Assembly (NCBI GenBank): GCA_017478025.1
Contig: JAFVGZ010000006.1
Coordinates: 1 to 64,000, forward strand
DNA length: 64,000 nucleotides
Direction of reading: 5' to 3'
DNA from: Prevotella sp.
GTDB taxonomy: Bacteria; Bacteroidota; Bacteroidia; Bacteroidales; Bacteroidaceae
The notes under the pieces were generated by a model. The model was not told where the DNA came from. It did no database searches and saw nothing but the letters and a program-made list of their open reading frames with translations. The translations under genes were made by a program, and so were the position numbers. Positions 23,990 through 33,321 of the stretch are shown here, piece by piece. How positions within the stretch are numbered: the stretch's first letter is position 1; every line of letters starts with the position of its first letter.

Positions 23990-25354
23990 TTGATTGACAG
24001 TTCTGTTTTTCAAGGAAAAAAGGCAGCTTACTTCACATTGGGATGTAAGTTGAATTTCTCGGAGACCTCAACGGTGGCACGCATGTTGGAGGAGCGTGGA
24101 GTCAGTACTGTAACGGAGAAAGAACAAGCTGATATTTGTCTTATCAATACATGTACCGTTACGGAGACAGCAAATAGCAAGTGCCGCCAGCAGATACGAA
24201 AGATGGTCAGAGAGCACCCTAAGGCTGTTGTGATAGTTATGGGCTGTTATGCTCAGCTCTCTCCACAGGAGGTCGCGGGAATAGAAGGCGTGGATCTCAT
24301 CGTAGGAAGTAATGAGAAAGGTGAGATATTGCAGTTTCTCGCTGACAGGCTAATGGCTCCGGTCAGCGCACAGGAGAGTGGAGGGGAAGCGAAAACCGCA
24401 GTTGTTGAAACTCATGTGACACAGCGCGTAAAAGATATTCGCAGTTTCGTGCCGTCGTGCTCACGCGGAGAGAGAACGCGCTATTGGCTGAAGGTGCAGG
24501 ATGGATGTGACTACTTCTGTACATATTGTGCCATACCTTTCGCTCGCGGCAATAGCAGAAATCCCACCATTGCGTCTTTAGTAGCGCAAGCCAGGCAGGC
24601 TGCAGAAGAGGGGGGGCATGAGATAGTGTTGACAGGAGTGAATATAGGTGACTTCGGAAAATCTACTGACGAGAGTTTCCTCGACTTGGTGAAGGCACTT
24701 GATGAGGTGGAGGGTATCAAGCGATACCGCATTTCATCGCTGGAGCCGGACTTGCTCTCTGATGAACTGATAGAATACTGTGCTCACAGCCGGGCATTTA
24801 TGCCACATTTCCATATTCCCTTGCAGAGTGGTAGTGACACGGTGCTGATGTTGATGCACCGCCATTATGACACGTCGTTGTTTCGTGATAAGATACTTCA
24901 CATCAAGTCGGCTATGCCTGATGCTTTTATCGGAGTAGATGTAATGGTAGGATGCCGAGGTGAGACAGCGGAATGTTTCGATGAAACTTACAAGTTTCTT
25001 GATTCGTTGCCGGTAAGTCAGCTCCATGTGTTCCCATACAGTGAACGTCCAGGAACGGCAGCGTTGAAAATTCCGTTGAAGGTAGCCGATAAGGAGAAGA
25101 AGGAGCGCAGTAATCTGTTGCTGAAGCTTTCAGACCGCAAAACGGAAGAATTCTATGCCCTATATAATAATAAGGTACGCGAGGTGCTGTTTGAAAGTTC
25201 CTCTGACGGGAGAGTGGTGCATGGATTTACCGACAACTATATTCGGGTTGGATTGCGTGTTGCTGACGGAGAAGATGCCTCAATCCTTGAAAACCAGATA
25301 ATGCCTGTGAGGCTGAAACATTTAGGAAAGGACAAAATGATATGCTATCAATAG
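23990..25354 (+). CDS. mtaB: tRNA t6A37 methylthiotransferase MtaB
   Basis: MtaB converts t6A37 to ms2t6A37 in tRNAs reading ANN codons, using two 4Fe-4S clusters and S-adenosylmethionine. The 454 residues show the N-terminal UPF0004 domain with its three cluster cysteines (LGCKLN, INTCTVT, MGCYAQ). The radical-SAM motif is DGCDYFCTYCAIPFARG (CxxxCxxC), followed by IPLQSGSD and a short C-terminal TRAM region. The start is TTG 23990: the conserved N-terminal strand begins there, and no ATG occurs before the first cysteine motif. It overlaps the glycosyltransferase gene by 13 nt. Confidence 0.93.
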   Translation: MIDSSVFQGKKAAYFTLGCKLNFSETSTVARMLEERGVSTVTEKEQADICLINTCTVTETANSKCRQQIRKMVREHPKAVVIVMGCYAQLSPQEVAGIEGVDLIVGSNEKGEILQFLADRLMAPVSAQESGGEAKTAVVETHVTQRVKDIRSFVPSCSRGERTRYWLKVQDGCDYFCTYCAIPFARGNSRNPTIASLVAQARQAAEEGGHEIVLTGVNIGDFGKSTDESFLDLVKALDEVEGIKRYRISSLEPDLLSDELIEYCAHSRAFMPHFHIPLQSGSDTVLMLMHRHYDTSLFRDKILHIKSAMPDAFIGVDVMVGCRGETAECFDETYKFLDSLPVSQLHVFPYSERPGTAALKIPLKVADKEKKERSNLLLKLSDRKTEEFYALYNNKVREVLFESSSDGRVVHGFTDNYIRVGLRVADGEDASILENQIMPVRLKHLGKDKMICYQ

Positions 25355-26460
25355 TTATTCTGAACTGGAACGGCTGCAAGATGATGCAGCGATACTTGCC
25401 AAGCGTTGTGGAGAATTCGAGCGGAGCTGATATAATAGTCGCTGATAATGCTTCGACCGATGAGTCTTTGCACATGCTGGAGCGTGATTTTCCGGATGTG
25501 CGTACTATCCGTCTGTCGCGCAACTGGGGCTTTGCCAATGGATATAATAATGCTTTCAAGGTGTTGGAGGCTCACGATATATCTACTGAGACTCCTTTCA
25601 AGTCACCTCTGCGACATAAGCCACGCAAGGCTGACGCGCCTGTGCTGGGCAAAGATAACTATTACCTGTTGCTGAACAGCGATGTTCGCGTGGAGGAGGG
25701 TTGGCTTACACCGTTGGTGGATTATATGGACAGCCATGCTGATGTCGCAGCTTGCCAGCCGAAACTGCTAAGTGACCATAACCCGCAGATGTTTGAATAT
25801 GCAGGAGCATGTGGCGGATTTATAGACAAGTATGGTTATCCCTACTGTCGTGGACGGGTGTTTGGAGCTGTTGAGAATGACGAAGGACAGTATGATGATG
25901 TCACAGATGTATTGTGGGCATCAGGAGCTTGTCTTATGATCCGCGCGTCTGACTATTGGACTGCAGGAGGATTGGACGGTCGCTTCTTTGCTCACAATGA
26001 GGAGATAGACCTGTGTTGGAGACTGAATCTCATGGGGCGTCGCGTAGTATGTATTCCGCAGAGCAAGGTTTATCATCTTGGAGGAGGGACATTGCCGCAT
26101 GGTAATCCCCGCAAGACGTACCTTAACTTCCGCAATAATCTGACGATGCTTTATAAGAATTTGCCTGACGAAAGCAATTCTGCCGCTCCGCTGTGCAGGT
26201 CAGAAGTTCTTTCAGCACGTAAATGGCTTGACAGATTGGCAGAACTCAGGATGCTCCTTACTTTTCACTGGGGTGACTTCCGGGCCATTAAGAGAGCCCG
26301 TCGTGATTTCAACGCATGGAAAGAGAAGTTTGACGAAGAGCACGAGCGCATACAGAAGAAAGCAAAAAAACGTCCACCAGTGGGGCCATCGGATATCTCT
26401 ATCCTTTGGAGGTATTATGTAAACAAGAAAAAGACGTTCAAGGAACTGCTGGAGCAGTAG
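25342..26460 (+). CDS. Family 2 glycosyltransferase
   Basis: The 372-residue enzyme has a GT-A fold: LSIVILNWNG at the start, VADNASTDES, a YYLLLNSDVRVEEGW DXD-like site (near 115), and WASGACLMIRASDYWTAGGLDGRFFAHNEEIDLCWR (the GT2 ED-x-D/E-W-like acceptor motif), then VYHLGGGTL. This pattern belongs to rhamnosyl- or N-acetylglucosaminyl-type transferases of cell-surface polysaccharides. There is no membrane helix. The acceptor is unknown. It starts inside mtaB, so its translation depends on that gene. Confidence 0.88.
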   Translation: MLSIVILNWNGCKMMQRYLPSVVENSSGADIIVADNASTDESLHMLERDFPDVRTIRLSRNWGFANGYNNAFKVLEAHDISTETPFKSPLRHKPRKADAPVLGKDNYYLLLNSDVRVEEGWLTPLVDYMDSHADVAACQPKLLSDHNPQMFEYAGACGGFIDKYGYPYCRGRVFGAVENDEGQYDDVTDVLWASGACLMIRASDYWTAGGLDGRFFAHNEEIDLCWRLNLMGRRVVCIPQSKVYHLGGGTLPHGNPRKTYLNFRNNLTMLYKNLPDESNSAAPLCRSEVLSARKWLDRLAELRMLLTFHWGDFRAIKRARRDFNAWKEKFDEEHERIQKKAKKRPPVGPSDISILWRYYVNKKKTFKELLEQ

Positions 26461-26500
26461 GAAAAGAAGATGTCCCAGTAAGTCCAGGCAGTCAAGAAAT

Positions 26501-27802
26501 ATGACAACTGAGGAATATATCTCATCTCACCGCAATGATGATACGAAGCGGTTGGCTCTGGGGGCGGTACCTCCCGGTGTAAATCTTCGTTGGGCGCTGC
26601 GCCAGATAGAAGGCTGGCAAATGGCGCGCAAAAAACTGCCGGAATGGTCGAAAGCTGATGGCTTGTGGTATCCGCCACGACTGTCTATGGAACAATGTTC
26701 CAGCGAAGCGACTGCTCTGTATAAGGCATCGCTTGCAGAAAGATTGCTATATGGTAATAGAGAGAACATAGATAGCAACAGTGTGAATACAGACCGAAAG
26801 GGTAGGGGAGAGCAGATAGGTACCTTAATAGATCTGACAGGTGGATTCGGTGTGGATTTCAGTTACATGGCACGTCGTTTCCGCAGAGCATTATATGTGG
26901 AGCAACAGGAAGAACTTTGTAAGGTTGCTCTGCATAATTTTTCTGTTCTTGGGCTGGGGCAGGCAGACGTGACGTGTTGCTCTGCTGAGGAGTTCCTTGA
27001 TACAATAGATGTTATAGACACAACAAATAAGCCTTGTGACATCTTATATCTTGACCCAGCGCGGCGCGACGGAGCGGGACGCAAGATTGTTGCTATCAGC
27101 GATTGTACTCCAGATGTGGTTTCCTTGCAGGATAAACTTCTGGAACTGTCGGATTGCGTTATAGTAAAACTGTCCCCGATGCTCGATATTAAACAGGCAC
27201 TAAGGCAGTTAAGATATATTGCTGAAGTGCATGTCGTCAGTTTCAAAGGCGAGTGTAAGGAGTTGCTCTTCGTCTTGAAATCCTCAGCTAAGAATGTTGA
27301 GTGCTCTCTGCATTGCGTAAATCTTGCATCGCCTGATGCTGACTTTGTCTGCGAATGTCAGGGGGACGGGAGTGCTAAAGGGAACGGAAAAGTGGAATAT
27401 ATGACGGAACCTCTGTCTGCGGGATTATACCTTTTTGAACCCAATGCGAGCATACAGAAGGCAGGTTTGCAGGATGTGTTTGCGGCAAAATGGGGATTGC
27501 GAAAATTGCATCCCATGAGTCATCTGTTCATTGGATCAGAGGCTATTCCACATGTGCCTGCGAGACAGTTTGTCATTACGGCGACATCAGATTTCTCTAA
27601 GTCAGGCCTTAAGTCGTTCCTTAAGAATATAAAGCAGGCCAATCTCACCGTGCGTAACTTTCCGGAGAGCGTTGACAAACTTCGGGCTCGTCTGAAAATA
27701 AAAGAGGGTGGCAGCACTTTTCTTTTTGCTACCACCCTCTTTGACGGGAGTCATATACTTATTTCTGCCAATCTACCAGACAAGAATCAAGCTCTGCTGT
27801 GA
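26501..27802 (+). CDS. SAM-dependent methyltransferase with THUMP-like domain
   Basis: The 433-residue protein matches a Bacteroidota family with an N-terminal helical part, a Rossmann methyltransferase core (residues 105-245), a ferredoxin-like segment and a C-terminal THUMP-like part. LIDLTGGFGVDFSYMARRF binds S-adenosylmethionine, and DILYLDPARRDGAGRK is the acidic/catalytic loop. An RNA substrate is suspected from the THUMP-like part. It follows the glycosyltransferase gene by 40 nt. Its last 44 nt overlap the convergent GTPase gene. Confidence 0.82.
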   Translation: MTTEEYISSHRNDDTKRLALGAVPPGVNLRWALRQIEGWQMARKKLPEWSKADGLWYPPRLSMEQCSSEATALYKASLAERLLYGNRENIDSNSVNTDRKGRGEQIGTLIDLTGGFGVDFSYMARRFRRALYVEQQEELCKVALHNFSVLGLGQADVTCCSAEEFLDTIDVIDTTNKPCDILYLDPARRDGAGRKIVAISDCTPDVVSLQDKLLELSDCVIVKLSPMLDIKQALRQLRYIAEVHVVSFKGECKELLFVLKSSAKNVECSLHCVNLASPDADFVCECQGDGSAKGNGKVEYMTEPLSAGLYLFEPNASIQKAGLQDVFAAKWGLRKLHPMSHLFIGSEAIPHVPARQFVITATSDFSKSGLKSFLKNIKQANLTVRNFPESVDKLRARLKIKEGGSTFLFATTLFDGSHILISANLPDKNQALL

Positions 27803-29066
27803 TGGCTTTTTTGTCCAGCTTTTGACCAATAAAGACCAGTTTCTGTTGACGGTCCCCATATTCCTCGTCCCAATCACGATTCACTCCGGGGTTGTCTATG
27901 CGGAATTGTCTCAGCTCCTCTTCAGGCATCGTAGCATACCATTGTCCGGCATTCTGGAGTTGCACTTGTCTGCCAGCCTGTTCAAAGATGTAACACAGAT
28001 GTGGCTGATCCTCAAACCAGCATAGACCCTTGGCTCTGATGATATTCTTAGGCCATTTGCGTGCTACGAAGTCATCAAATCGGGTGATGTCAAAAGGCTT
28101 GCGTGCGTAGTACACAAAGGAACCGATGCCATACTCCTCGGCTTCTCCTTCGCCGTGATGATGGTGATGATGGTGGTGGTGATGGTGCTCATGCTCATCA
28201 TCCTCATCATCATGGTGGTGATGGTGCTCATGCTCCTCGTCCTCGTCATCATGGTGGTGATGATGGTGCTCATGCTCATCGTCATCATCTACATCGTGAT
28301 GATGCTCATGCTCATCGTCATCCTCTTCATCTCCCTGGTGGTTTTCTATCTCGCTAATCCACGCGGCAGATGTAGCCACATCATCAAAGTTGAACATTCC
28401 CGTGCCCAGAATCTTTTCAAAATCAACGTTGCCGTAGTCACAAGGAATGATTTCTGCTTTAGGTTGCAGGGCGCGTACTATTTGCTTTACGCGCTCCAAT
28501 TCCTCGGGTGTTACTTCCGAAGCCTTATTAAGCAGCACGATGTTGCAGAATTCTATCTGCTGTATTACGAGGTTTTCAATATCCTCCTCATCGCGTTTAG
28601 CTCCGAGCAATGATTTTCCGCATCCGAACTCGTCTTTCATTCTCAGCGCATCAACGACGGTAACGATGCAATCCAGGCGTGGCGTGCCTCCCTGACAATA
28701 CTGCGTTCCCATGCTTGGGATAGAACATATCGTCTGTGCTATCGGGGCCGGCTCGCAGATGCCGCTGGCCTCTATCACAATATAGTCAAAGCGTTGCAGG
28801 GAGATGATGTCATCAAGTTGCTTTACAAGATCCATCTTGAGGGTACAACAGATGCATCCGTTCTGCAAGGCAACGAGCGAATCGTCCTGTTGTCCCACGA
28901 CACCTCCTTGCTGTATCATGTCGGCATCAATGTTTACTTCGCCGATATCATTGACAATTACGGCAAACTTGATACCCTTCTCGTTTTTCAGAATACGGTT
29001 CAGTAACGTAGTCTTTCCGCTGCCTAAATAGCCCGTAAGCAGCAACACGGGAACTTCTTGTTTCAT
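27759..29066 (-). CDS. COG0523/CobW family metal-chaperone GTPase, His-rich
   Basis: The 435-residue G3E GTPase has GYLGSGKTTLLNRIL (Walker A, 12-26), NGCICCTLK (metal-binding CxCC), EASGICEP and LLNKASE (base recognition). Between the GTPase domain and the C-terminal CobW_C domain is a tract of about 70 residues of alternating His and Asp/Glu (encoded by 28158-28350), ending in at least eleven consecutive His. Such proteins deliver or buffer Zn, Ni or Co. No Zur-type site is obvious upstream. It reads toward and overlaps the methyltransferase gene by 44 bp. Confidence 0.9.
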   Translation of the reverse strand: MKQEVPVLLLTGYLGSGKTTLLNRILKNEKGIKFAVIVNDIGEVNIDADMIQQGGVVGQQDDSLVALQNGCICCTLKMDLVKQLDDIISLQRFDYIVIEASGICEPAPIAQTICSIPSMGTQYCQGGTPRLDCIVTVVDALRMKDEFGCGKSLLGAKRDEEDIENLVIQQIEFCNIVLLNKASEVTPEELERVKQIVRALQPKAEIIPCDYGNVDFEKILGTGMFNFDDVATSAAWISEIENHQGDEEDDDEHEHHHDVDDDDEHEHHHHHHDDEDEEHEHHHHHDDEDDEHEHHHHHHHHHHHGEGEAEEYGIGSFVYYARKPFDITRFDDFVARKWPKNIIRAKGLCWFEDQPHLCYIFEQAGRQVQLQNAGQWYATMPEEELRQFRIDNPGVNRDWDEEYGDRQQKLVFIGQKLDKKAITAELDSCLVDWQK

Positions 29067-29074
29067 TTTGAAAT

Positions 29075-30460
29075 CTAATATGTCTTTAATGTTACGTTAT
29101 TCAGCTTTACATCGCTGCCTTTATCAATATCTGTGCCAACTTTGGTATAGAAGAATACTGAGTTGGATATATTGATGTCATGTATCATTCCGCCACTTGT
29201 GTCAGACTTGATGGCAGTCTTGCAACTGTTACATGTTACGTTGTAAATGTTGATGTCCTTAAAGTCTGGCACCCATTTCACTCCGCCCCAGCCTTTGCTG
29301 CGATCTACGCTTACGGCATTATCGGCGTAGGATGTCTCAAAGATTACTGCTTCTTCCTTAATGTTTGTCATCACGATGTCGTAGCAGTAAATATCTTTTG
29401 TTTCGCCACCTCTGCCAACAGCACTCTTGAAACGCAGACCTGTGTCAGTATCTGAGAATGTATTGCGACACACCACGATTTTGCGCATACCGGCAGAGAA
29501 CTCTGAGCCAATCACAAAGCCTCCGTGTGCGTGAAATACGGTATTGTCACATATCAGTATGTCTTCGTTAGCCTTATGGTTTACAGCATCGTCGCCTGTT
29601 GCACCTTTCATGCAGATACCGTCATCGCCACAGTCAATCACATTGTTGACAATCAGCACCTTTTGACATGTGCCCACGTCTATGGCGTCACCGTTCTGTG
29701 CATTCCAGGGGCAGCGTACAGTCACTCCGTCTATGATGAGGTCAGTACAGTCATTGGGGCTAAAGTGGAACTTTGGGCTGTTCTGCAGCGTCACTCCTTT
29801 GAGCATCACACGCTCGCAACGGTCAAATCTCACAAGGTTTACCCTCATTTTCTCCTGTTGCATCATGTCGGAGGCAATGTTTTCCTGATGTTTCAGGTTG
29901 AAGGGAAACCACGTATCACCTTTCTCATTCAGCGTGCCACCCATAGCGAGAAATTCCTTCCATTCCGTATCGCTGTTCTTGTTTTTCTTGGCATATCTCC
30001 AGAACTCGCCATTGCCGTCAATGAATCCCTCTCCTGTAATGGAAATATCGTGCAAGTCGGAACCTGAGATTGCAAACGAGGCTTTCTTCGCCCCTGGCTT
30101 CACAGAGAGGCTGCGATTCTCTGAGAGCTGCAGTATGCAGTTCCTTTTCAGGTGCAGATCCACGCCAGACTTCATCTTCAGCGGAGAGAAAACCCATATT
30201 CCAGCATCCACATCCACGTGACCACCGCCCTGTTTTGCTACATCGTTGATGGCCTTTTGTATGGCTTCGGTACAGTCGGTCAGTCCGTCACCCTTGGCGC
30301 CGTAGTCCTTGATATTCACCCTGCGGTCAGGAATGGTGGGGCTCTGGACTTGCTGCAACTCTATGGGCAGCCCTGTATAGTAACTGGAGTAATCCTCTGC
30401 TGATAACTGCTGAAGCGACAGAAGTGCTACAGCCAAAGCAAAAATTTTTTTCATGTTCAT
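29075..30460 (-). CDS. Glycoside hydrolase family 28 (polygalacturonase-like)
   Basis: The 461-residue secreted enzyme has a signal peptide (about 21 residues). A Pectate_lyase_3-type start (NIKDYGAKGDGLTDCTEAIQKAIND) precedes a right-handed beta-helix. The GH28 active-site blocks are visible: NGDAIDVG, CGDDGICMKGATG (Asp-Asp pair), HAHGGFVIGSE and GLRFKSAVGRGG (the RIK-like substrate-binding site, here RFK). It would cut pectic galacturonans in the periplasm or at the surface. It ends 8 nt before the GTPase gene and starts 11 nt after the AddB-like stop, but no pectin genes surround it. ATG 30454 is an alternative start. Confidence 0.88.
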   Translation of the reverse strand: MNMKKIFALAVALLSLQQLSAEDYSSYYTGLPIELQQVQSPTIPDRRVNIKDYGAKGDGLTDCTEAIQKAINDVAKQGGGHVDVDAGIWVFSPLKMKSGVDLHLKRNCILQLSENRSLSVKPGAKKASFAISGSDLHDISITGEGFIDGNGEFWRYAKKNKNSDTEWKEFLAMGGTLNEKGDTWFPFNLKHQENIASDMMQQEKMRVNLVRFDRCERVMLKGVTLQNSPKFHFSPNDCTDLIIDGVTVRCPWNAQNGDAIDVGTCQKVLIVNNVIDCGDDGICMKGATGDDAVNHKANEDILICDNTVFHAHGGFVIGSEFSAGMRKIVVCRNTFSDTDTGLRFKSAVGRGGETKDIYCYDIVMTNIKEEAVIFETSYADNAVSVDRSKGWGGVKWVPDFKDINIYNVTCNSCKTAIKSDTSGGMIHDINISNSVFFYTKVGTDIDKGSDVKLNNVTLKTY

Positions 30461-30471
30461 GTCAGTTTGGT

Positions 30472-33321
30472 TTATTCATTTAGTTTGCAAAGTGTATTAT
30501 ATGGACAGTTAGTGCATGTCTTTGTGTCTTGTGTGGGCGTAAAGGGAACCTCCGGATTCAGTATCTCCTCAATGAGCTTGCGAATGTGGCCCATGAATTC
30601 CTCCCTTATGGGTTTTACGTCCGTGACGGCTTTACCGTCAATGGGTAACAGTGGCGAATAGTCATCCCTGAACAGCTGGTTCACATAGAGCAATGCCGGC
30701 AGAACTTTCTGACTCCCATCGGTGGCTTTTCTTCTGCTTATGATGCAGGAATAGAGTATTGCCTGCAGGTAATACCCGCTATGTCTTGCTACATTCTTCG
30801 GGGCAAAGATGTCTTCCACTGACGGCATAGCCAATCGTGAGTATTTTCCTGTCTTATAGTCTATTACCCTCGTTGTGCTTTGCCCGTTCTCTGTTTTCTC
30901 GTCAAGTCGGTCTATGATACCTCCTACCTTCAATCGTTGAGGTCCTTCGATAGTGCTCACCTCAATCTCCTCTTCGCACCATTGCTCTGCGCTAATCATT
31001 CTGAACGGTGTGGATTTCAGATCATAGGTCAGCAAATCCTTAAGAAACCTTATCACCATTTCGCGGTTTATCACCTGCAGTCCTCCCAGTCGGGGCATGC
31101 GTCGCTTGTCATCCTTGAGTTTGAACAGCTCTTCTCTGAACGCCCTGTCCACGATGCGTTGCAAGGTGATGTGACCCTTCTCCTCGAGCAGTCCTTTCAG
31201 ATATTGTGAGGTTACCTCCTTCCCCGCAAATGGTCCATAGACCAGTTCTGCCGCTTTATGGAAAATGTTACCAAAGGCCTGTGAGTTCATCTCCTCCTCA
31301 TCGGTGGTGTCATCGTCCCTGATGCCTCTGATGTATGTGTAATAGAAACTTACAGGACATCTCAGATAGCGCCCCATTGCCGAAGGTGAGATTCTGCCTT
31401 TCTCTATCAGGGTGTGCACCATTTCAGGTGTCTTATCCACTCGTGTCAGTGGGGTAGTGTCAATCTCCTGTGCTGCCACCATCACTCCCCTGTTTATCGA
31501 GAGCTCGCTCTCTGCCAGCAGTTGCAGCATGAAGCGTGACATCTCTCCTTGTCTGCCATTCTCAGTAGAGCTGTTATAGGTCACGGTCACATCTCCTGCC
31601 CGTTGTATCAGTCGGTGGAAGTGATACGCATAGATGGCTACCTTATTATCTATAGTGGTCAGCCCGTAAGCCTTTCTTACTGCGTGTGGTATGAACGAGC
31701 TGTCATTTACCTGTGCCGGTATGTTTCCTTCGTTACACGATATCAGCAGCAGGTGGTCAAAGTCCAGGTTTCTTGTTTCCAGGATACCCATAATCTGTAT
31801 GCCTTCTATTGGCTCCCCGTGAAACGGCACCGTTGTCAGGTGTACTATCTGCTGCAGCAGTTTCAGGTATATCAGGTTTTGCGAACCTGCGTTCTCCTCC
31901 TTGCTGAAGAGGTTCTCCAGCCTGTTCAGCAGCCCATACATGCGGTACAGCGCCTCTGTATCACCCTCATTCACCTCTCCGGTCATAGCGATGGTCTTCA
32001 CTACCCACATCAGACGTTGGCCTATTTCGTGGATGTCCTGTGCGTCTTTCAGCGGAGCGAAGAATTTTGCGAGCGTGTCATCTGCTGCCACGTCTTCCAG
32101 GGTGGGGTAGTAGATGATCTCCCTGTTCAGCCTCTCCATCAGTTCCGCTGCCTTTGGCGACAACAGCTGGGCATACGGATGTCTCAGCACGCTGTTTACT
32201 GCGTGTAGCGTCAGCCCTCGCTTTTGCAGCAATGCCACGTACAGTCTTACGAACGATGCTATATGTGTCTTCTCCAGCGGATAGCCTGTTGTGATGTTCA
32301 CATGCCTCACCTCTGGAGGCAGACAATAGAGCACGGTGTTCAACAGTCCCTCATCGGCAAGTACTATGGCTGTCTTTCTCCCTGCTGCAATGCGCTCCGG
32401 TGTCAGCCATTGCGCTATATATCGTGCCTGCACATCGTCTGTGGGGGCTGAGAGGAATGTCATATTCTCCTTTTTTTCGAAGCGCCGATATACTTCATGG
32501 TCAAGCGGCAACATGTTCGGATAGCGCTTCATGTGTTGCGCTATAAACATTCCTGCCTCTGAGCCGTGCATATAGTAATCGTCAAAATCCCAGTAAAACC
32601 ACGCCCTTTTCTCTGAGTTCAGGTAGTCAAACAGTGTCTCTTCCGCCTCATTGAGCAGGTTGAAGCCCACAAAGACGAAGGTCTCGTCAGCATTTCCGGG
32701 CAGTCCGGTCCCATCCCCGCTCTTCAGTCTCTCTGCGGCATCCCTGTATATCATGCCCTCGTAAGCCAGTCCCATATCGCTCAGGTGTTTCCTGTAGCAA
32801 GAGTATATCTCATGAAACTTGCTCCACAGTCTGAGAAACCTGCTCTTCAGTTCGCTGCTATGCCCGTCTGTGAAGTTCGAGAAGAATCGCTTCAGCACCT
32901 CCTTCTGCCCTTCTGTCAGGTAGTCCACGCTGTCCAGCTCATGATAGTCCGTCACCAGTCTCAACACTTGTCCCGCATTAGCCAGGTGCTTGTCTATATC
33001 GTCAAAATCTGTCAGCATTAGTTCCCCCCAGGCATAGAACTGATCCAGCGTTTCCTTGAGCCCCGTCACTTCCACATACGTCTTGTGCAGTTCCATCACT
33101 AACTGTATGCGGTCTCCCAACGCTAATGGCGAGAGTGTGCGCAGCAGGTCGCTGATAGTGGTATATTTAGGGCTCCACAGCGCCCCCTTGACCTGCTCCT
33201 GCAGCGATTTGTTGAAAAACAGCGATGCGCGCTTGTTGGGAAACACTACAGTCATGTGTTCCAGGTGCCCATTGCTCTTCTTCAGCAGGTCTTCTACTAC
33301 TATGTCCAGAAATGTCTTCAT
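30472..33321 (-). CDS. AddB-like PD-(D/E)XK exonuclease subunit
   Basis: The 949-residue protein from ATG 33321 is the AddB/RexB-like partner of the upstream helicase. The N-terminal half resembles an inactive helicase fold (VFPNKRASLFFNKSL). The C-terminal nuclease has ISPSAMGRYLRCPVSFYYTYI, RVIDYKTGKYS (the D-x-K core) and CTNCPYNTLC. The first cysteine with the last three fits the 4Fe-4S staple of AddB nucleases. It repairs double-strand breaks with AddA. ATG overlaps the AddA-like stop (ATGA), so the two are translationally coupled. Upstream frames exist but lie inside the neighbour. Confidence 0.85.
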   Translation of the reverse strand: MKTFLDIVVEDLLKKSNGHLEHMTVVFPNKRASLFFNKSLQEQVKGALWSPKYTTISDLLRTLSPLALGDRIQLVMELHKTYVEVTGLKETLDQFYAWGELMLTDFDDIDKHLANAGQVLRLVTDYHELDSVDYLTEGQKEVLKRFFSNFTDGHSSELKSRFLRLWSKFHEIYSCYRKHLSDMGLAYEGMIYRDAAERLKSGDGTGLPGNADETFVFVGFNLLNEAEETLFDYLNSEKRAWFYWDFDDYYMHGSEAGMFIAQHMKRYPNMLPLDHEVYRRFEKKENMTFLSAPTDDVQARYIAQWLTPERIAAGRKTAIVLADEGLLNTVLYCLPPEVRHVNITTGYPLEKTHIASFVRLYVALLQKRGLTLHAVNSVLRHPYAQLLSPKAAELMERLNREIIYYPTLEDVAADDTLAKFFAPLKDAQDIHEIGQRLMWVVKTIAMTGEVNEGDTEALYRMYGLLNRLENLFSKEENAGSQNLIYLKLLQQIVHLTTVPFHGEPIEGIQIMGILETRNLDFDHLLLISCNEGNIPAQVNDSSFIPHAVRKAYGLTTIDNKVAIYAYHFHRLIQRAGDVTVTYNSSTENGRQGEMSRFMLQLLAESELSINRGVMVAAQEIDTTPLTRVDKTPEMVHTLIEKGRISPSAMGRYLRCPVSFYYTYIRGIRDDDTTDEEEMNSQAFGNIFHKAAELVYGPFAGKEVTSQYLKGLLEEKGHITLQRIVDRAFREELFKLKDDKRRMPRLGGLQVINREMVIRFLKDLLTYDLKSTPFRMISAEQWCEEEIEVSTIEGPQRLKVGGIIDRLDEKTENGQSTTRVIDYKTGKYSRLAMPSVEDIFAPKNVARHSGYYLQAILYSCIISRRKATDGSQKVLPALLYVNQLFRDDYSPLLPIDGKAVTDVKPIREEFMGHIRKLIEEILNPEVPFTPTQDTKTCTNCPYNTLCKLNE

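Noticed and set aside
27759..27802. Annotation error from overlapping convergent genes
   Set aside because: Both C-termini look complete and family-like, so the 44-bp tail-to-tail overlap seems real.
28103..28613. His/Met-rich frames on the plus strand opposite the COG0523 gene
   Set aside because: They are shadows of the His/Asp tract read on the wrong strand, with no start context or domain.
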